A stretch of DNA of 64,000 bases from an uncultured Oscillospiraceae bacterium (GCA_949297075.1 CASFRX010000046.1:1-64000), one strand, 5' to 3'. Shown: positions 10,450 through 20,238, counted from the first letter of the stretch. Numbers and translations are program-made. The notes: generated by a model from the sequence alone, not told the origin.

Positions 10450-10809
10450 ATGGTTAAAAGGCCTGAAACAAGAAAGGCAAGAGACGCACGTCACGCAAGA
10501 GTGCGTAAAAAGATCTCCGGCACACCGGAGTGTCCCCGCCTCAGCGTATTCCGCTCCCTTCAGCATATATATGCTCAGCTCATCGATGATGTTAACGGCG
10601 TAACAATCGCTGCAGCTTCATCTGTTGAGAAGGATTTCGCAGAGTACGGCGGAAACAAAACCGCTGCCCGCAAGGTTGGCGAATTAGTCGCAAAGCGCGC
10701 TGTTGAAAAAGGCATTGAAAATGTTGTTTTTGACAGAGGCGGTTATATCTACCACGGCCGTGTGCAAGAGCTGGCCGAAGGCGCCCGTGAGGGCGGCCTG
10801 AAGTTCTGA
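10450..10809 (+). CDS. rplR: Ribosomal protein L18 (uL18)
   Basis: Binds 5S rRNA with L5 in the central protuberance. It has 119 aa with a basic N-terminus ([15 protein letters not shown]) and the typical ending [21 protein letters not shown], divided here only by the variable loop. It lies between rplF and rpsE as expected. Confidence 0.95.
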   Translation: MVKRPETRKARDARHARVRKKISGTPECPRLSVFRSLQHIYAQLIDDVNGVTIAAASSVEKDFAEYGGNKTAARKVGELVAKRAVEKGIENVVFDRGGYIYHGRVQELAEGAREGGLKF

Positions 10810-10826
10810 GTAAGGAGGGTAAAACT

Positions 10827-11327
10827 TTGGCTAAAATCGACGCATCGGCATTAGAACTCACAGAGCGCGTAGTTACCATTAACCGCGTTTCTAAAACAGT
10901 TAAGGGCGGCCGTATCTTTAAGTTTGCTGCTCTCGTAGTTGTCGGCGACGGCAACGGTCTCGTAGGCTTCGGCCTCGGCAAATCCGGCGAAGTTCCGGAT
11001 GCAATCCGCAAGGGCATTGAGGATGCTAAGAAGAACCTGTTCAGAGTTGCTCTGAAGGGCACAACAATTCCTCATGAGGTTATCGGCAAGTTCGGCGCAG
11101 GCGTAGTTCTGCTCAAGCCGGCAGCACCCGGTACCGGCGTTATCGCCGGCGGCCCTGTTCGTGCAGTTGTTGAAACAGTTGGTATCAAGGACATCCGTTC
11201 CAAGGCACTTCGTTCCAACAATCCCTGCAATGTAGTTAGAGCTACTATCGACGGTTTGAAGCAGCTTCGCAATGTTGAAGAGGTTGCAGCAATCCGCGGT
11301 AAGTCAGCTGAAGAAATTCTTGGTTAA
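10827..11327 (+). CDS. rpsE: Ribosomal protein S5 (uS5)
   Basis: 30S protein involved in mRNA unwinding and decoding accuracy. The 166-aa product has the N-terminal double-stranded RNA-binding domain ([16 protein letters not shown]) and the C-terminal domain with [15 protein letters not shown]. The start is TTG at 10827, 9 nt after AAGGAGG. No better start exists, so this is a real TTG start in a highly expressed gene. Confidence 0.95.
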   Translation: MAKIDASALELTERVVTINRVSKTVKGGRIFKFAALVVVGDGNGLVGFGLGKSGEVPDAIRKGIEDAKKNLFRVALKGTTIPHEVIGKFGAGVVLLKPAAPGTGVIAGGPVRAVVETVGIKDIRSKALRSNNPCNVVRATIDGLKQLRNVEEVAAIRGKSAEEILG

Positions 11328-11341
11328 GGAGGGTGGAACAA

Positions 11342-11521
11342 ATGGCAGATATTAAGGTCAAGCTCGTAAAAAGTCTGATCGGTTCCAACAAGAGCCAGAT
11401 TGCCACCGCTCACGCACTCGGTCTCAAAAAGATCGGCGATGAAAAGGTTCAGCCCGATAATGCAGCTACTCAGGGCAAGGTAAAGAAGATTGTTCACCTT
11501 GTTCAGGTTAGCGAAGCGTAA
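11342..11521 (+). CDS. rpmD: Ribosomal protein L30 (uL30)
   Basis: Small 50S protein of 59 aa, present only in some bacteria. It matches the family through KVKLVKSLIGSNKSQIATA and the final strand VKKIVHLVQV. ATG 11342 is 8 nt after AAGGAGGG. The in-frame GTG at 11333 lies inside that site and is rejected. Confidence 0.94.
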   Translation: MADIKVKLVKSLIGSNKSQIATAHALGLKKIGDEKVQPDNAATQGKVKKIVHLVQVSEA

Positions 11522-11540
11522 GCAAGGAGGTGCTTGAGAA

Positions 11541-11984
11541 ATGAAATTACACGAACTTTCACCGGCACCCGGTTCCACTTCGGAGCGTAAGCGTATCGGT
11601 AGAGGTCCTGCTTCCGGTCAGGGTAAGACCGCAGGTAAGGGTCACAAAGGTCAGAAGGCTCGTGCCGGCCGCGGCATGAGAGCCGGTTTTGAAGGCGGCC
11701 AGATGCCCCTTCAGAGACGAATCCCCAAAAGAGGCTTCGTAAATATTTTCGCAAAAGAAATTGCTATTGTTAATCTTTCCGCTATTGACGAGAAGTTTGA
11801 GGACGGCGCAGTTGTTGATGTTGAAGCACTCATCAACGCAGGTCTTGTTAAAAAGGCTCTCGACGGCGTTAAGGTTCTTGGCAACGGCGAAATCAGCAAG
11901 AAGCTCACCGTAAAGGTTAACGCTTTTTCTGAATCCGCAAAGGCTAAAATTGAAGCTGCAGGCGGAAAGGCAGAGGTGATCTGA
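11541..11984 (+). CDS. rplO: Ribosomal protein L15 (uL15)
   Basis: Late-assembling 50S protein. The 147-aa product has the glycine/arginine-rich extension ([19 protein letters not shown]) that penetrates 23S rRNA, and a globular C-terminal half. A single base separates its stop codon from the secY start, suggesting coupled translation. Confidence 0.96.
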   Translation: MKLHELSPAPGSTSERKRIGRGPASGQGKTAGKGHKGQKARAGRGMRAGFEGGQMPLQRRIPKRGFVNIFAKEIAIVNLSAIDEKFEDGAVVDVEALINAGLVKKALDGVKVLGNGEISKKLTVKVNAFSESAKAKIEAAGGKAEVI

Positions 11985-11985
11985 G

Positions 11986-13323
11986 GTGCTGCAAACAATA
12001 ATCAACGCGTGGAAGATTGCTGACCTGCGTAAAAAGATACTGTTCACAGCTCTCATCATCTTGATATTCAGAATCGGTGCAGCAATCCCTGTTCCCTTCA
12101 CAAACATTGCAGAGGGCGGCATTCTTCAGGGTGCAGCCGAAGGTACTTTTATGAGCTACCTTACCATGATGACAGGTGACGCTTTTGCCTACGGTACGAT
12201 TTTCGCAATGTCAATCACACCGTACATCAACGCATCAATCATCATGCAGCTGTTAGCTGTTGCAATTCCTCCCCTTGAGAGACTCTCCAAGGAAGGCGAG
12301 GAAGGCCGCAAGAAGATTGCTACCATCACTCGTTTTGTTACAGTTGGCCTCGGCCTCATGCAGTCCACTGCATACTATTTCTATTTGAGAAATCAGAACT
12401 ACCTTATGCTCGATGATTCAGGTGCTAAATTCACCGGCTTCTTTGCTGTTTTACAGGCTTTGGTAATAATCCTTTGCCTTACAGCAGGTACCGCATTCAT
12501 CATGTGGCTCGGTGAGCAGATTAACACTAAGGGTATCGGCAACGGTATTTCGATTATCCTTTTCGCAGGTATCGTATCCCGTATTCCTGCAATGGTTACA
12601 AGTGTTGCTTCCTACATGGAGGCAGGCGGTCCCTACTATGTACTGTCTCCCTTCGTAGGCGTCATGGCTCTTCTTATGATTGCGTTCATCGTATGGATGG
12701 ATAATGCTGAAAGACGCATTCCCGTTCAGTACGCAAAGCGCGTAGTCGGCAGAAAAATGTACGGCGGTCAGAGCACACACATCCCGATGAAAGTCAATAT
12801 GTCCGGCGTTATGCCCGTCATCTTCGCTTCATCAATTCTCTCCCTTCCCCCCACCATACAGATGTTTGTTGATGTTAAAGAGGGAAGCGGCTGGGAGAAA
12901 TTTTTCAGTATCTTCCAGTCAACACACCCTGTTTATATTGTTCTCTATTTCGTAATGATTATCTTCTTTGCATATTTCTATGCACAGATTCAGTACAATC
13001 CCATCGAAATGGCAAACAATATCCGCAAGAACAGCGGTGCTATTCCGGGTATCCGTCCCGGCAAGCCCACATCCGATTATATTGCTAAGATTCTGTCAAG
13101 ACTGACTCTTATGGGCGCACTCCTTTTGAGCGTTGTTGCACTCTTCCCGACTCTGTTCAGCCAGGTTGCAACATTCTTCCTCAAGATGGCAGGTTATACT
13201 CAGGGTCTTAATATTTCACTCGGCGGTACATCCATTATCATTATGGTTGGTGTTGCTCTTGAAACAGTTAAGCAGCTTGAGAGCCAGATGATGATGCGTC
13301 ATTACAAGGGCTTCCTTGATTAA
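11986..13323 (+). CDS. secY: Protein translocase subunit SecY
   Basis: Channel subunit of the SecYEG translocon in the cytoplasmic membrane. The 445-aa product has about ten hydrophobic segments, the plug/TM2 region TPYINASIIMQLL near residue 75, and cytoplasmic loops rich in charged residues. GTG 11986 is used, with AGAGGTGA placed inside the end of rplO. secE and secG are not in the window. Its place between rplO and adk is conserved. Confidence 0.97.
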   Translation: MLQTIINAWKIADLRKKILFTALIILIFRIGAAIPVPFTNIAEGGILQGAAEGTFMSYLTMMTGDAFAYGTIFAMSITPYINASIIMQLLAVAIPPLERLSKEGEEGRKKIATITRFVTVGLGLMQSTAYYFYLRNQNYLMLDDSGAKFTGFFAVLQALVIILCLTAGTAFIMWLGEQINTKGIGNGISIILFAGIVSRIPAMVTSVASYMEAGGPYYVLSPFVGVMALLMIAFIVWMDNAERRIPVQYAKRVVGRKMYGGQSTHIPMKVNMSGVMPVIFASSILSLPPTIQMFVDVKEGSGWEKFFSIFQSTHPVYIVLYFVMIIFFAYFYAQIQYNPIEMANNIRKNSGAIPGIRPGKPTSDYIAKILSRLTLMGALLLSVVALFPTLFSQVATFFLKMAGYTQGLNISLGGTSIIIMVGVALETVKQLESQMMMRHYKGFLD

Positions 13324-13349
13324 GGCTGAGGCCGGAAGGGACTAATGTT

Positions 13350-13982
13350 ATGAAACTTATTCTTCTCGGCGCACCCGGCGCAGGCAAAGGCACACAGGCT
13401 GAGGTAATCAGCTCAAAGCTTTCTATTCCTGCGATTTCAACCGGCAATATTATTCGTGAAGCCCTTGCCAACGGCACAGAAATGGGCATTAAGGCAAAAT
13501 CGTTTATTGATGCTGGACAGCTTGTTCCTGATGATGTCGTTATCGGCATCATCAAGGAGCGTCTTGCAAAGGATGACTGTGCAAACGGTTTCATCCTTGA
13601 CGGCTTCCCGAGAACTATACCCCAGGCTGAGGCACTTGATACAATGGGCGTTACCATTGACCGAGTAATCAGCATCGAGGTACCTGATGAGAACATCGTT
13701 CGCAGAATGTCCGGCAGACGCGTCTGCAAAGCCTGCGGTTATTCTTATCACCTCGAATACAAGAAACCGGCTGTTGACGGCGTTTGCAACGCATGCGGCG
13801 GCGAGCTGGTTCAACGCAAAGACGATCATCCTGATACGGTTCTTGACAGACTTCATGTTTACCATGAGCAAACTGAACCGCTTAAGGGTTACTATGAGAA
13901 GAAGGGCATACTTCGCATAGTTGTAGGTCAAGAGGAAGTTGCTGATACAACAGCACTCACCCTCAAGGCTTTGGAGGATTAA
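13350..13982 (+). CDS. adk: Adenylate kinase, zinc-LID type
   Basis: Interconverts ATP + AMP and 2 ADP. The 210-aa long form has a P-loop GAPGAGKGT at residues 7-15, the AMP-binding segment ending in DGFPRT, and a LID carrying C126, C129, C146 and C149, the structural zinc site seen in Gram-positive enzymes. It lies 26 nt after secY and 2 nt before map. Confidence 0.97.
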   Translation: MKLILLGAPGAGKGTQAEVISSKLSIPAISTGNIIREALANGTEMGIKAKSFIDAGQLVPDDVVIGIIKERLAKDDCANGFILDGFPRTIPQAEALDTMGVTIDRVISIEVPDENIVRRMSGRRVCKACGYSYHLEYKKPAVDGVCNACGGELVQRKDDHPDTVLDRLHVYHEQTEPLKGYYEKKGILRIVVGQEEVADTTALTLKALED

Positions 13983-13984
13983 GC

Positions 13985-14734
13985 ATGATAGTGCTGAAAA
14001 CCAATCGAGAGCTGGCTCTCATGCGTGAGGCTTGCCGGATTTCGGCTGGAGCATTAAGAGTGGCAGGCGAGGCGGTTCAGCCCGGTGTTAGTACCGAGGA
14101 AATCGACCGCATTGCTTATGAGTATATCATCAAGCAGGGTGCTAAGCCCAACTTTTTGAATTACAACGGCTTTCCTGCCACAGCATGCATTTCCATAAAT
14201 GACGAGGTCATTCACGGCATTCCCAGCAAGAAGCGTGTTATCAAGGAAGGCGACATAGTCAGCATAGACCTTGGTGCATCGCTGAACGGCTACAACGGCG
14301 ATAACGCCGCCACTTTCGCAGCGGGCAAAATCAGCCCTGAAGCGGAGCGGCTGATCAACACCACCAGGGAGAGCCTTTATAAAGGCATCGAGGCGGCTGT
14401 TGCAGGCGGCAGAATCGGCGACATTTCAAGCGCAGTTCAGCGCTATTGCGAGGAGAGAGGCTATTCCGTAGTCCGAGACTTTGTAGGCCACGGAATCGGC
14501 TCAAAGCTGCATGAAGACCCAAGCGTACCCAATTACGGCACACCCGGCAGAGGTGTGCGCCTGTTACCGGGCATGACTTTGGCCATAGAGCCCATGATAA
14601 ATATGGGTGGCTTTGAGGTCAGACAGCTTTCAGACGGCTGGACGATAAAAACAAAAGACGCAGGTCTGTCTGCACATTTTGAGCACACCGTTGCAATAAC
14701 AACGGATGGCCCTAAAATTCTCACAGTTGAATGA
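13985..14734 (+). CDS. map: Methionine aminopeptidase, type I
   Basis: Removes N-terminal methionine from nascent proteins. The 249-aa product has the five metal ligands in the expected order: D95, D106, H169, E202 and E233, plus H77 for substrate binding. It has no N-terminal zinc-finger extension. The spacing to adk is 2 nt, so the two are probably co-translated. Confidence 0.96.
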   Translation: MIVLKTNRELALMREACRISAGALRVAGEAVQPGVSTEEIDRIAYEYIIKQGAKPNFLNYNGFPATACISINDEVIHGIPSKKRVIKEGDIVSIDLGASLNGYNGDNAATFAAGKISPEAERLINTTRESLYKGIEAAVAGGRIGDISSAVQRYCEERGYSVVRDFVGHGIGSKLHEDPSVPNYGTPGRGVRLLPGMTLAIEPMINMGGFEVRQLSDGWTIKTKDAGLSAHFEHTVAITTDGPKILTVE

Positions 14735-14746
14735 GGAGCAGGGGTC

Positions 14747-14995
14747 ATGGAGCTTAAAAAAGGAAGCGTTGTTCGCTCAAAGGCGGGCCGCGACAAAGGC
14801 AAGCTAATGGCTGTTATAGATGCTGTTGATAAAGCGGTGCTGCTTTGTGACGGTAAGGAGCGAAGGCTGGAAAAGCCTAAGCGCAAAAACCTTATCCACA
14901 TTGCGCCCACAAGCACAGTGCTGCAAGCCGAGAGCTTGACAACCAATCACAGTTTAAAAAGAGCGCTCAACAAAATAGAGAATGAGCGCAAATGA
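14747..14995 (+). CDS. KOW-domain RNA-binding protein (L14e-like)
   Basis: An 82-aa protein with an N-terminal KOW motif (KKGSVVRSKAGRDKGKLMAVI, split by one residue in the family pattern) and a basic middle (KPKRKNLIHIAP). It resembles the short L14e/KOW proteins found between map and infA in Clostridia. The role is unknown; its position and basic charge suggest RNA or ribosome binding. GAGGAG lies before the ATG, and it is 12 nt after map and 18 nt before infA. Confidence 0.8.
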   Translation: MELKKGSVVRSKAGRDKGKLMAVIDAVDKAVLLCDGKERRLEKPKRKNLIHIAPTSTVLQAESLTTNHSLKRALNKIENERK

Positions 14996-15013
14996 ACGAC
15001 GGGAGGTTAAGTT

Positions 15014-15232
15014 ATGTCAAAACAGGATATGATTGAAGTTGAAGGTACAGTAATCGAAGCGCTGCCTAATGCAACCTTTCAGGTTGAACTCCAAAACGGT
15101 CACAGGCTGTTAGCTCATATTTCCGGTAAGCTCAGGATGAACTACATCCGTATTCTTCCCGGCGACAAGGTTACAGTTGAAATGTCACCGTACGATTTAA
15201 CCAAGGGGCGCATTACTTGGCGCACAAAATAA
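15014..15232 (+). CDS. infA: Translation initiation factor IF-1
   Basis: Blocks the A site during initiation. The 72-aa product is a complete S1/OB-fold protein ([21 protein letters not shown] near the start is the family pattern, ending KGRITWR). GGGAGG precedes ATG by 8 nt. The infA-rpmJ-rpsM-rpsK-rpsD-rpoA-rplQ order is the classical alpha operon of Firmicutes. Confidence 0.97.
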   Translation: MSKQDMIEVEGTVIEALPNATFQVELQNGHRLLAHISGKLRMNYIRILPGDKVTVEMSPYDLTKGRITWRTK

Positions 15233-15266
15233 GCACAAGCGTATTATCATCAAGGAGGTATTCCAA

Positions 15267-15380
15267 ATGAAAGTCAGACCTTCTGTAAAGAAAATTTGCG
15301 AGAAGTGCAAAGTCATTAAGCGCAAGGGTAAGATCATGGTTATCTGTGAAAACCCCAAGCACAAGCAGCGTCAGGGCTAA
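15267..15380 (+). CDS. rpmJ: Ribosomal protein L36 (bL36), zinc type
   Basis: Smallest 50S protein. I translated 37 aa beginning [19 protein letters not shown] and ending KHKQRQG. CEKC, a third cysteine (VICEN) and the histidine in PKHK form the zinc ribbon. AAGGAGG lies 9 nt before ATG 15267. It is easily missed because of its size. Confidence 0.96.
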   Translation: MKVRPSVKKICEKCKVIKRKGKIMVICENPKHKQRQG

Positions 15381-15415
15381 TTGACGCAAACCATTAACGG
15401 AGGTGCAACTTAAAA

Positions 15416-15784
15416 ATGGCGCGTATATCAGGTGTTGACCTGCCCAGAGATAAGCGAGTAGAAATCGGTCTCACTTATATCTACGGCATCGGTCCCAAAA
15501 CCGCTAAGGACATTATCGCGGCAACAGGGATTAATCCCGACACAAGAGTTAAGGATCTCACAGAAGATGAGGTTTCTAAGCTCCGTGAGTATATCGACCA
15601 CAACGTTAAGGTCGAAGGTGATCTCAGAAGAGAAATCGCATTCGATATCAAGAGACTTGTTGAAATCGGCTCCTACCGTGGCCTTCGCCACCGCAAGGGT
15701 CTTCCTGTAAGAGGTCAGCGTTCAAAGACAAACGCTCGTACTCGCAAGGGTCCCAAGAAGACGATTGCTAACAAGAAGAAATAA
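15416..15784 (+). CDS. rpsM: Ribosomal protein S13 (uS13)
   Basis: 30S head protein that bridges to the 50S central protuberance. The 122-aa product has the helix-two-turns-helix region ([15 protein letters not shown]) and the basic tail [24 protein letters not shown] precedes the ATG. Confidence 0.96.
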   Translation: MARISGVDLPRDKRVEIGLTYIYGIGPKTAKDIIAATGINPDTRVKDLTEDEVSKLREYIDHNVKVEGDLRREIAFDIKRLVEIGSYRGLRHRKGLPVRGQRSKTNARTRKGPKKTIANKKK

Positions 15785-15802
15785 GTGAAGGAGGAATAAA
15801 AA

Positions 15803-16207
15803 ATGGCTAAAGCTAATGTTAAAAAAGCCGGTGCAACCCGCAGACGCCGTGAGCGCAAGAATATTGAGCGCGGTGCTGCCCATATCCAGTCCACCTTCAA
15901 CAACACAATTGTCACTATTACAGACACACAGGGCAATGCGGTTTCATGGGCAAGTGCAGGCGAAATGGGCTTCAGAGGTTCAAGAAAGTCCACTCCTTTC
16001 GCAGCACAGACAGCAGCAGAAACAGCTGCTAAGGCAGCTATGGAGCATGGCATGAAGTATGTTGAAGTTTATGTTAAAGGCCCCGGTGCAGGCCGTGAAG
16101 CAGCTATCAGAGCTCTTCAGACTGCAGGTCTTGAAGTTAGCATGATCAAAGATGTTACTCCCATTCCCCACAACGGTTGCCGCCCGCCCAAGAGAAGGCG
16201 CGTATAA
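15803..16207 (+). CDS. rpsK: Ribosomal protein S11 (uS11)
   Basis: 30S platform protein. It has 134 aa, with the conserved [21 protein letters not shown] region (here read in two parts) and the C-terminus [25 protein letters not shown] precedes the ATG by 9 nt. Confidence 0.96.
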   Translation: MAKANVKKAGATRRRRERKNIERGAAHIQSTFNNTIVTITDTQGNAVSWASAGEMGFRGSRKSTPFAAQTAAETAAKAAMEHGMKYVEVYVKGPGAGREAAIRALQTAGLEVSMIKDVTPIPHNGCRPPKRRRV

Positions 16208-16234
16208 CCTTATTATTTAGGAGGTGTAATTACA

Positions 16235-16861
16235 ATGGCAAGATATACAGGTGCGGTCTGCAAGCGCTGCCGCCGTGAGGGCAAGAAGCTTTTCCTCAAG
16301 GGCTCAAGATGCTACACAGGCAAGTGCTCACTCGACCGTCGTTCCTATGCTCCCGGCCAGCACGGTCAGAGCCGCAAAAAGACTTCAGAATACGGTATGC
16401 AGCTTCGCGCAAAGCAGCAGGCTAAGCGTTACTATGGTATTCAGGAAGGTCAGTTCCACAAGTATTTCCTCATGGCTGAGCGCCGTCAGGGCGTTACAGG
16501 TGAAAACCTGCTTCGTATCTGCGAAAGCCGTCTTGATAACATTGTTTATCTTCTCGGTTGGGCTAACTCCCGTGCAGAGGCAAGACAGCTTGTAACACAC
16601 GGCCATTTCACAGTAAACGGCAAGAAGGTTGATATTCCGTCCTACCTTACAAAGGCCGGCGATGAGGTTGCTATTAAGGCAACAAGCAAGGATAGCAATA
16701 AGTTCAAGGCAGTTCTTGAAACCAATTCTGCTCGTCCTGTTCCCCAGTGGCTTGACCTCAATGCAGATGCAGCAACAGCTAAGGTTGTAGCTCTTCCCGA
16801 TCGCGAGCAAATCGCAGCACCGGTTGAAGAACACCTTATTGTTGAGTTCTACTCGAAATAA
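16235..16861 (+). CDS. rpsD: Ribosomal protein S4 (uS4), zinc form
   Basis: Primary 16S rRNA binder and 30S assembly initiator; in several bacteria it represses the alpha operon. The 208-aa product keeps four N-terminal cysteines (C9, C12, C26, C31), so it is the zinc-binding C+ form. An S4 domain starts near residue 95 ([20 protein letters not shown]). Confidence 0.96.
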   Translation: MARYTGAVCKRCRREGKKLFLKGSRCYTGKCSLDRRSYAPGQHGQSRKKTSEYGMQLRAKQQAKRYYGIQEGQFHKYFLMAERRQGVTGENLLRICESRLDNIVYLLGWANSRAEARQLVTHGHFTVNGKKVDIPSYLTKAGDEVAIKATSKDSNKFKAVLETNSARPVPQWLDLNADAATAKVVALPDREQIAAPVEEHLIVEFYSK

Positions 16862-16914
16862 TGTTATTGAGTTTCTGCTTTTTTTACTCAAATTAACTAG
16901 TAGGAGGGTTTTGA

Positions 16915-17865
16915 ATGATAGGTATCGAGAAGCCCAAAATCGAAACTGCCGAATTCAGCGCAAGCGGAGATTACGGAAGATTCGTTCTGGAGCCGTTGGA
17001 GCGTGGCTACGGTACTACACTCGGCAACAGCCTGAGAAGAGTACTTCTCTCTTCACTCCCCGGCTATGCTATCACATCCGTTAAGATCGACGGTGTGCAC
17101 CATGAGTTTTCAACAATCAAGGGCGTCAAGGAAGATGTTACTGAGATTGTTCTCAACCTTAAGAGCGTAATTCTCAAAATTCACGGCGACGGTCCCAAGA
17201 CATTATACATCGACGCTTCAGGCGCCGGCGTTGTCACAGCGGGCGATATCAGCACCGACAGCGAGGTTGAAATCATCAATCCCGAGCTGCCTATAGCAAC
17301 CCTTGATGCTGATGCTCATCTTAGCATGGAGCTTACCTGCGATAAGGGTCGCGGATATGTTTCTGCTGAGCGCAACAAGGCTATTATGCAGCCCATCATC
17401 GGTGTTATCGCAATTGACTCTATTTATACACCTGTTTTAAAGGTGAACTACACAGTCGAGAACACACGCGTTGGTCAGATTACTGACTACGACAAGTTAA
17501 CACTTGAAGTGTGGACAGACGGCACCATTAATGCTAAGGAAGCCGTTTCTCTTGGCGCCAAGATCCTCAACGAGCATCTCAGTCTCTTCGGTGATCTTTC
17601 CGATGAGGCTTTCGACACTGAGGTAATGGTTGTCAAAGACGACAACAACACAGAAAAGGTTCTGGAGATGACCATTGAGGAACTTGACCTGTCTGTGCGC
17701 TCCTTCAACTGCTTGAAGAGAGCCGGAATCAACAAGGTTGAAGACCTTATCAACAAGTCGGAAGAGGATATGATGAAGGTTCGCAACCTCGGCAAGAAAT
17801 CTCTTGACGAAGTTGTTGCAAAGCTCAGAAGCCTCGGCTTTGATCTTCGCAAGGAAGAGGAATAA
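16915..17865 (+). CDS. rpoA: RNA polymerase subunit alpha
   Basis: Dimerises to start core polymerase assembly and contacts UP elements and activators. The 316-aa product has the N-terminal assembly domain (residues 1 to about 230) and, after a short linker, the C-terminal DNA-binding domain ([16 protein letters not shown] to LGKKSLDEV). TAGGAGGG precedes ATG 16915. The 53-nt gap after rpsD has no clear terminator. Confidence 0.97.
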   Translation: MIGIEKPKIETAEFSASGDYGRFVLEPLERGYGTTLGNSLRRVLLSSLPGYAITSVKIDGVHHEFSTIKGVKEDVTEIVLNLKSVILKIHGDGPKTLYIDASGAGVVTAGDISTDSEVEIINPELPIATLDADAHLSMELTCDKGRGYVSAERNKAIMQPIIGVIAIDSIYTPVLKVNYTVENTRVGQITDYDKLTLEVWTDGTINAKEAVSLGAKILNEHLSLFGDLSDEAFDTEVMVVKDDNNTEKVLEMTIEELDLSVRSFNCLKRAGINKVEDLINKSEEDMMKVRNLGKKSLDEVVAKLRSLGFDLRKEEE

Positions 17866-17914
17866 TTCAACCTAAACACATTTAGCTGTATTTATCGGCA
17901 AAGGAGTGATTTTA

Positions 17915-18298
17915 ATGCCCGGAACCAGAAAGCTTGGCAGAGCCAGCGATCATCGTATGGCTATGCTTCGTGCAATGGTGACATATCTTTTGGAGAATGG
18001 CAAAATTGAAACCACCGTTACAAGGGCAAAGGAAGTCCGTTCGCTTACAGAGAAAATGATTACTGTAGCTAAGGATAACAGCCTCAACGCTAAGCGTCAG
18101 GCTCTTGCTTTCGTCACTAAGGAAGATGTTGTTAAAAAGCTCTTCGACGAAATCGCCCCCAAATATAAGGATGTTAACGGCGGCTATTGCCGTATTACTA
18201 AGACAGGACCTCGCCGCGGCGATGCTGCTGAGATGTGCATCATCGAGCTCGTTGATGACAAAGCTCCTGTTGAAGAGAAGAAAGCAAAGAAGAAATAA
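17915..18298 (+). CDS. rplQ: Ribosomal protein L17 (bL17)
   Basis: 50S protein near the tunnel exit and last gene of the super-operon. The 127-aa product has the standard start [19 protein letters not shown] and ends in a lysine-rich tail. ATG 17915 follows AAAGGAG by 8 nt; an in-frame start 9 nt upstream overlaps that site. A terminator follows 40 nt later. Confidence 0.96.
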   Translation: MPGTRKLGRASDHRMAMLRAMVTYLLENGKIETTVTRAKEVRSLTEKMITVAKDNSLNAKRQALAFVTKEDVVKKLFDEIAPKYKDVNGGYCRITKTGPRRGDAAEMCIIELVDDKAPVEEKKAKKK

Positions 18299-18338
18299 GC
18301 TTTCGATTTCTTAAAACTTAATCCTTAAGATTATTCAA

Positions 18339-18375
18339 AAAGCTTCGGCTCTCAGGAGTCGGAGCTTTCATTTTG
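18339..18375 (+). terminator. Terminator of the ribosomal super-operon
   Basis: 13-bp stem (18339-18351 / 18356-18368) with two G-U pairs and a TCAG loop, followed by CATTTTG. Confidence 0.75.
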
Positions 18376-18459
18376 CCGAAATTGATTTTGTTGGTTAGTT
18401 TCAATAAAAAAGCAGACAAGGGATAACTTTAAAATTATTAAGCTATTTAAAAAAATCTC

Positions 18460-18488
18460 TTGATAATTCATGCCAATTTATGTATAAT
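18460..18488 (+). promoter_or_regulatory. Strong sigma-A promoter of the GGGtGRT operon
   Basis: TTGATA (18460-18465), 17 nt, and perfect TATAAT (18483-18488), placed 40 nt before the first start codon. Confidence 0.8.
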
Positions 18489-18528
18489 ACAGAATGAGAA
18501 TCAACGGCTCAGAAAGGAGACTATAAAA

Positions 18529-19221
18529 ATGAACTATTCCCATGAAGTGGAAAAAATGTGTATCGTGGCCAAAGGCCCGCATCACGGTCCCGCACCCATC
18601 CCCGAAGAAGGCAAATGGGTAAAGGCATACGAAATTAAAGACATTTCCGGCTTTTCACACGGTGTTGGCTGGTGTGCACCCCAGCAGGGTACCTGCAAGC
18701 TCTCTCTTAACATCAAGGATGGTATTGTAGAGGAAGCTCTTGTTGAAACAATCGGCTGCTCCGGCATGACTCACTCCGCAGCTATGGCTGCTGAGATTCT
18801 TCCCGGCAAAACTCTGCTTGAGTGCCTTAATACAGACCTTGTCTGTGACGCTATCAATGTTGCAATGCGTGAAATTTTCCTTCAGCTTGTTTACGGCAGA
18901 ACTCAGTCCGCTTTCTCAGAGGACGGCCTTTCTGTTGGCGCAGGCCTTGAGGACCTTGGTAAGGGTCTTCGCTCACAGGTTGGTACAATGTTCTCAACCA
19001 AGGCTAAGGGTGTTCGTTACCTTGAAATGGCTGAGGGCTATGTTACCCGCATGGCTCTTGACGAGAACGATCAGGTTATCGGCTACGAGTTCGTAAAGCT
19101 TGGCAAGATGCTTGAGGATATCCGTCACGGCACTGCTCCCGCAGACGCTTACAAAAACAATATCGGCAGCTACGGCAGATTTGCAGACGCTGCTAAGTAT
19201 ATCGATCCGAGAGAAGAATAA
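18529..19221 (+). CDS. IscU/NifU-like iron-sulfur scaffold family protein
   Basis: A 230-aa protein with an IscU-like core: C49 and C56 (GWCAPQQGTCKLSL), C77 in IGCSGMTHSAAMAAE, and C99/C106. IGC followed by a small-residue helix is the pattern of IscU/NifU scaffold proteins, which build Fe-S clusters on conserved cysteines. No iscS or sufS is nearby, so a role in general cluster assembly is uncertain. ATG 18529 follows AAAGGAG; the longer frame from 18460 begins within the promoter. It forms an operon with the GGGtGRT gene 15 nt downstream, a pairing I recall from other Clostridia. Confidence 0.75.
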   Translation: MNYSHEVEKMCIVAKGPHHGPAPIPEEGKWVKAYEIKDISGFSHGVGWCAPQQGTCKLSLNIKDGIVEEALVETIGCSGMTHSAAMAAEILPGKTLLECLNTDLVCDAINVAMREIFLQLVYGRTQSAFSEDGLSVGAGLEDLGKGLRSQVGTMFSTKAKGVRYLEMAEGYVTRMALDENDQVIGYEFVKLGKMLEDIRHGTAPADAYKNNIGSYGRFADAAKYIDPREE

Positions 19222-19236
19222 GGAGGAGGTAGAACA

Positions 19237-20238
19237 ATGGCTGTTACATTTGAAGGTAAAGAAAGAAGAATAGAAAAAATTGAGGCTTGCCTTGCTAAGT
19301 ATGGCATCGAGAGCCTTGAAGCTGCCAGAGACCTCTGTCTTTCCAAGGGCATCAATGTTGAAGAAATCGTTAAGGGCACTCAGCCCATCGCTTTCGACAA
19401 TGCTGTTTGGGCATACACTCTCGGCGTAGCTATCGCCCTTTCTCAGGGCATCAAAAACGCAGCAGATGCATCCGCTGCTATCGGTATCGGCTTGCAGGCT
19501 TTCTGCATTCCCGGTTCAGTTGCTGAAAACCGCAAGGTTGGCCTTGGCCACGGTAACCTGGGCGCAATGCTCCTCAAGGACGAAACAAAGTGCTTCGCAT
19601 TCCTTGCAGGTCACGAGTCCTTCGCTGCTGCTGAAGGCGCAATCAAAATTGCTCTCACAGCTAACAAGGTTCGCACAGAGCCTCTCCGCGTTATCCTTAA
19701 CGGTCTCGGTAAGGACGCTGCTATGATCATCTCCAGAATCAACGGCTTCACATATGTTGAAACAGAGTATGATTTCTATAAGGACGAGCTTAAGGTTGTT
19801 AACACAACACCTTACTCCAACGGCGACCGTGCACTCGTTCGTTGCTTCGGCGCAAACGATGTTCTCGAAGGCGTTGCAATTATGAAGCACGAGGGCGTTG
19901 ATGTTTCCATCACGGGTAACTCAACTAACCCCACTCGCTTCCAGCACCTTGTTGCAGGTACCTACAAGAAGTGGGCGCTTGAGAACGGCAAGGAGTACTT
20001 CTCTGTTGCTTCCGGCGGCGGCACAGGCAGAACTCTCCATCCCGATAATGTTGCTGCAGGTCCTGCATCCTACGGCCTTACAGACTCTATGGGCAGAATG
20101 CACGGCGACGCTCAGTTCGCAGGTTCTTCTTCTGTTCCGGCTCATGTTGAAATGATGGGTCTTATCGGCATGGGTAACAACCCCATGGTCGGTGCTACAG
20201 TGGCTTGTGCAGTTGCAGTTGCAGAAAGCTACAAATAA
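19237..20238 (+). CDS. GGGtGRT protein
   Basis: A 333-aa protein of the family named after the motif GGGTGRT, here at residues 260-266 (ASGGGTGRT). Other conserved-looking features are glycine-rich GHGNLGAML near 105 and GMGNNPMVGATVACAVAVAES at the C-terminus. No signal peptide or membrane segment, so probably cytosolic. The biochemical role is unknown to me. AAGGAGGAGG gives a very strong ribosome binding site, and codons are biased like those of the ribosomal genes, so expression is probably high. The constant neighbour is the IscU-like protein upstream. Confidence 0.8.
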   Translation: MAVTFEGKERRIEKIEACLAKYGIESLEAARDLCLSKGINVEEIVKGTQPIAFDNAVWAYTLGVAIALSQGIKNAADASAAIGIGLQAFCIPGSVAENRKVGLGHGNLGAMLLKDETKCFAFLAGHESFAAAEGAIKIALTANKVRTEPLRVILNGLGKDAAMIISRINGFTYVETEYDFYKDELKVVNTTPYSNGDRALVRCFGANDVLEGVAIMKHEGVDVSITGNSTNPTRFQHLVAGTYKKWALENGKEYFSVASGGGTGRTLHPDNVAAGPASYGLTDSMGRMHGDAQFAGSSSVPAHVEMMGLIGMGNNPMVGATVACAVAVAESYK

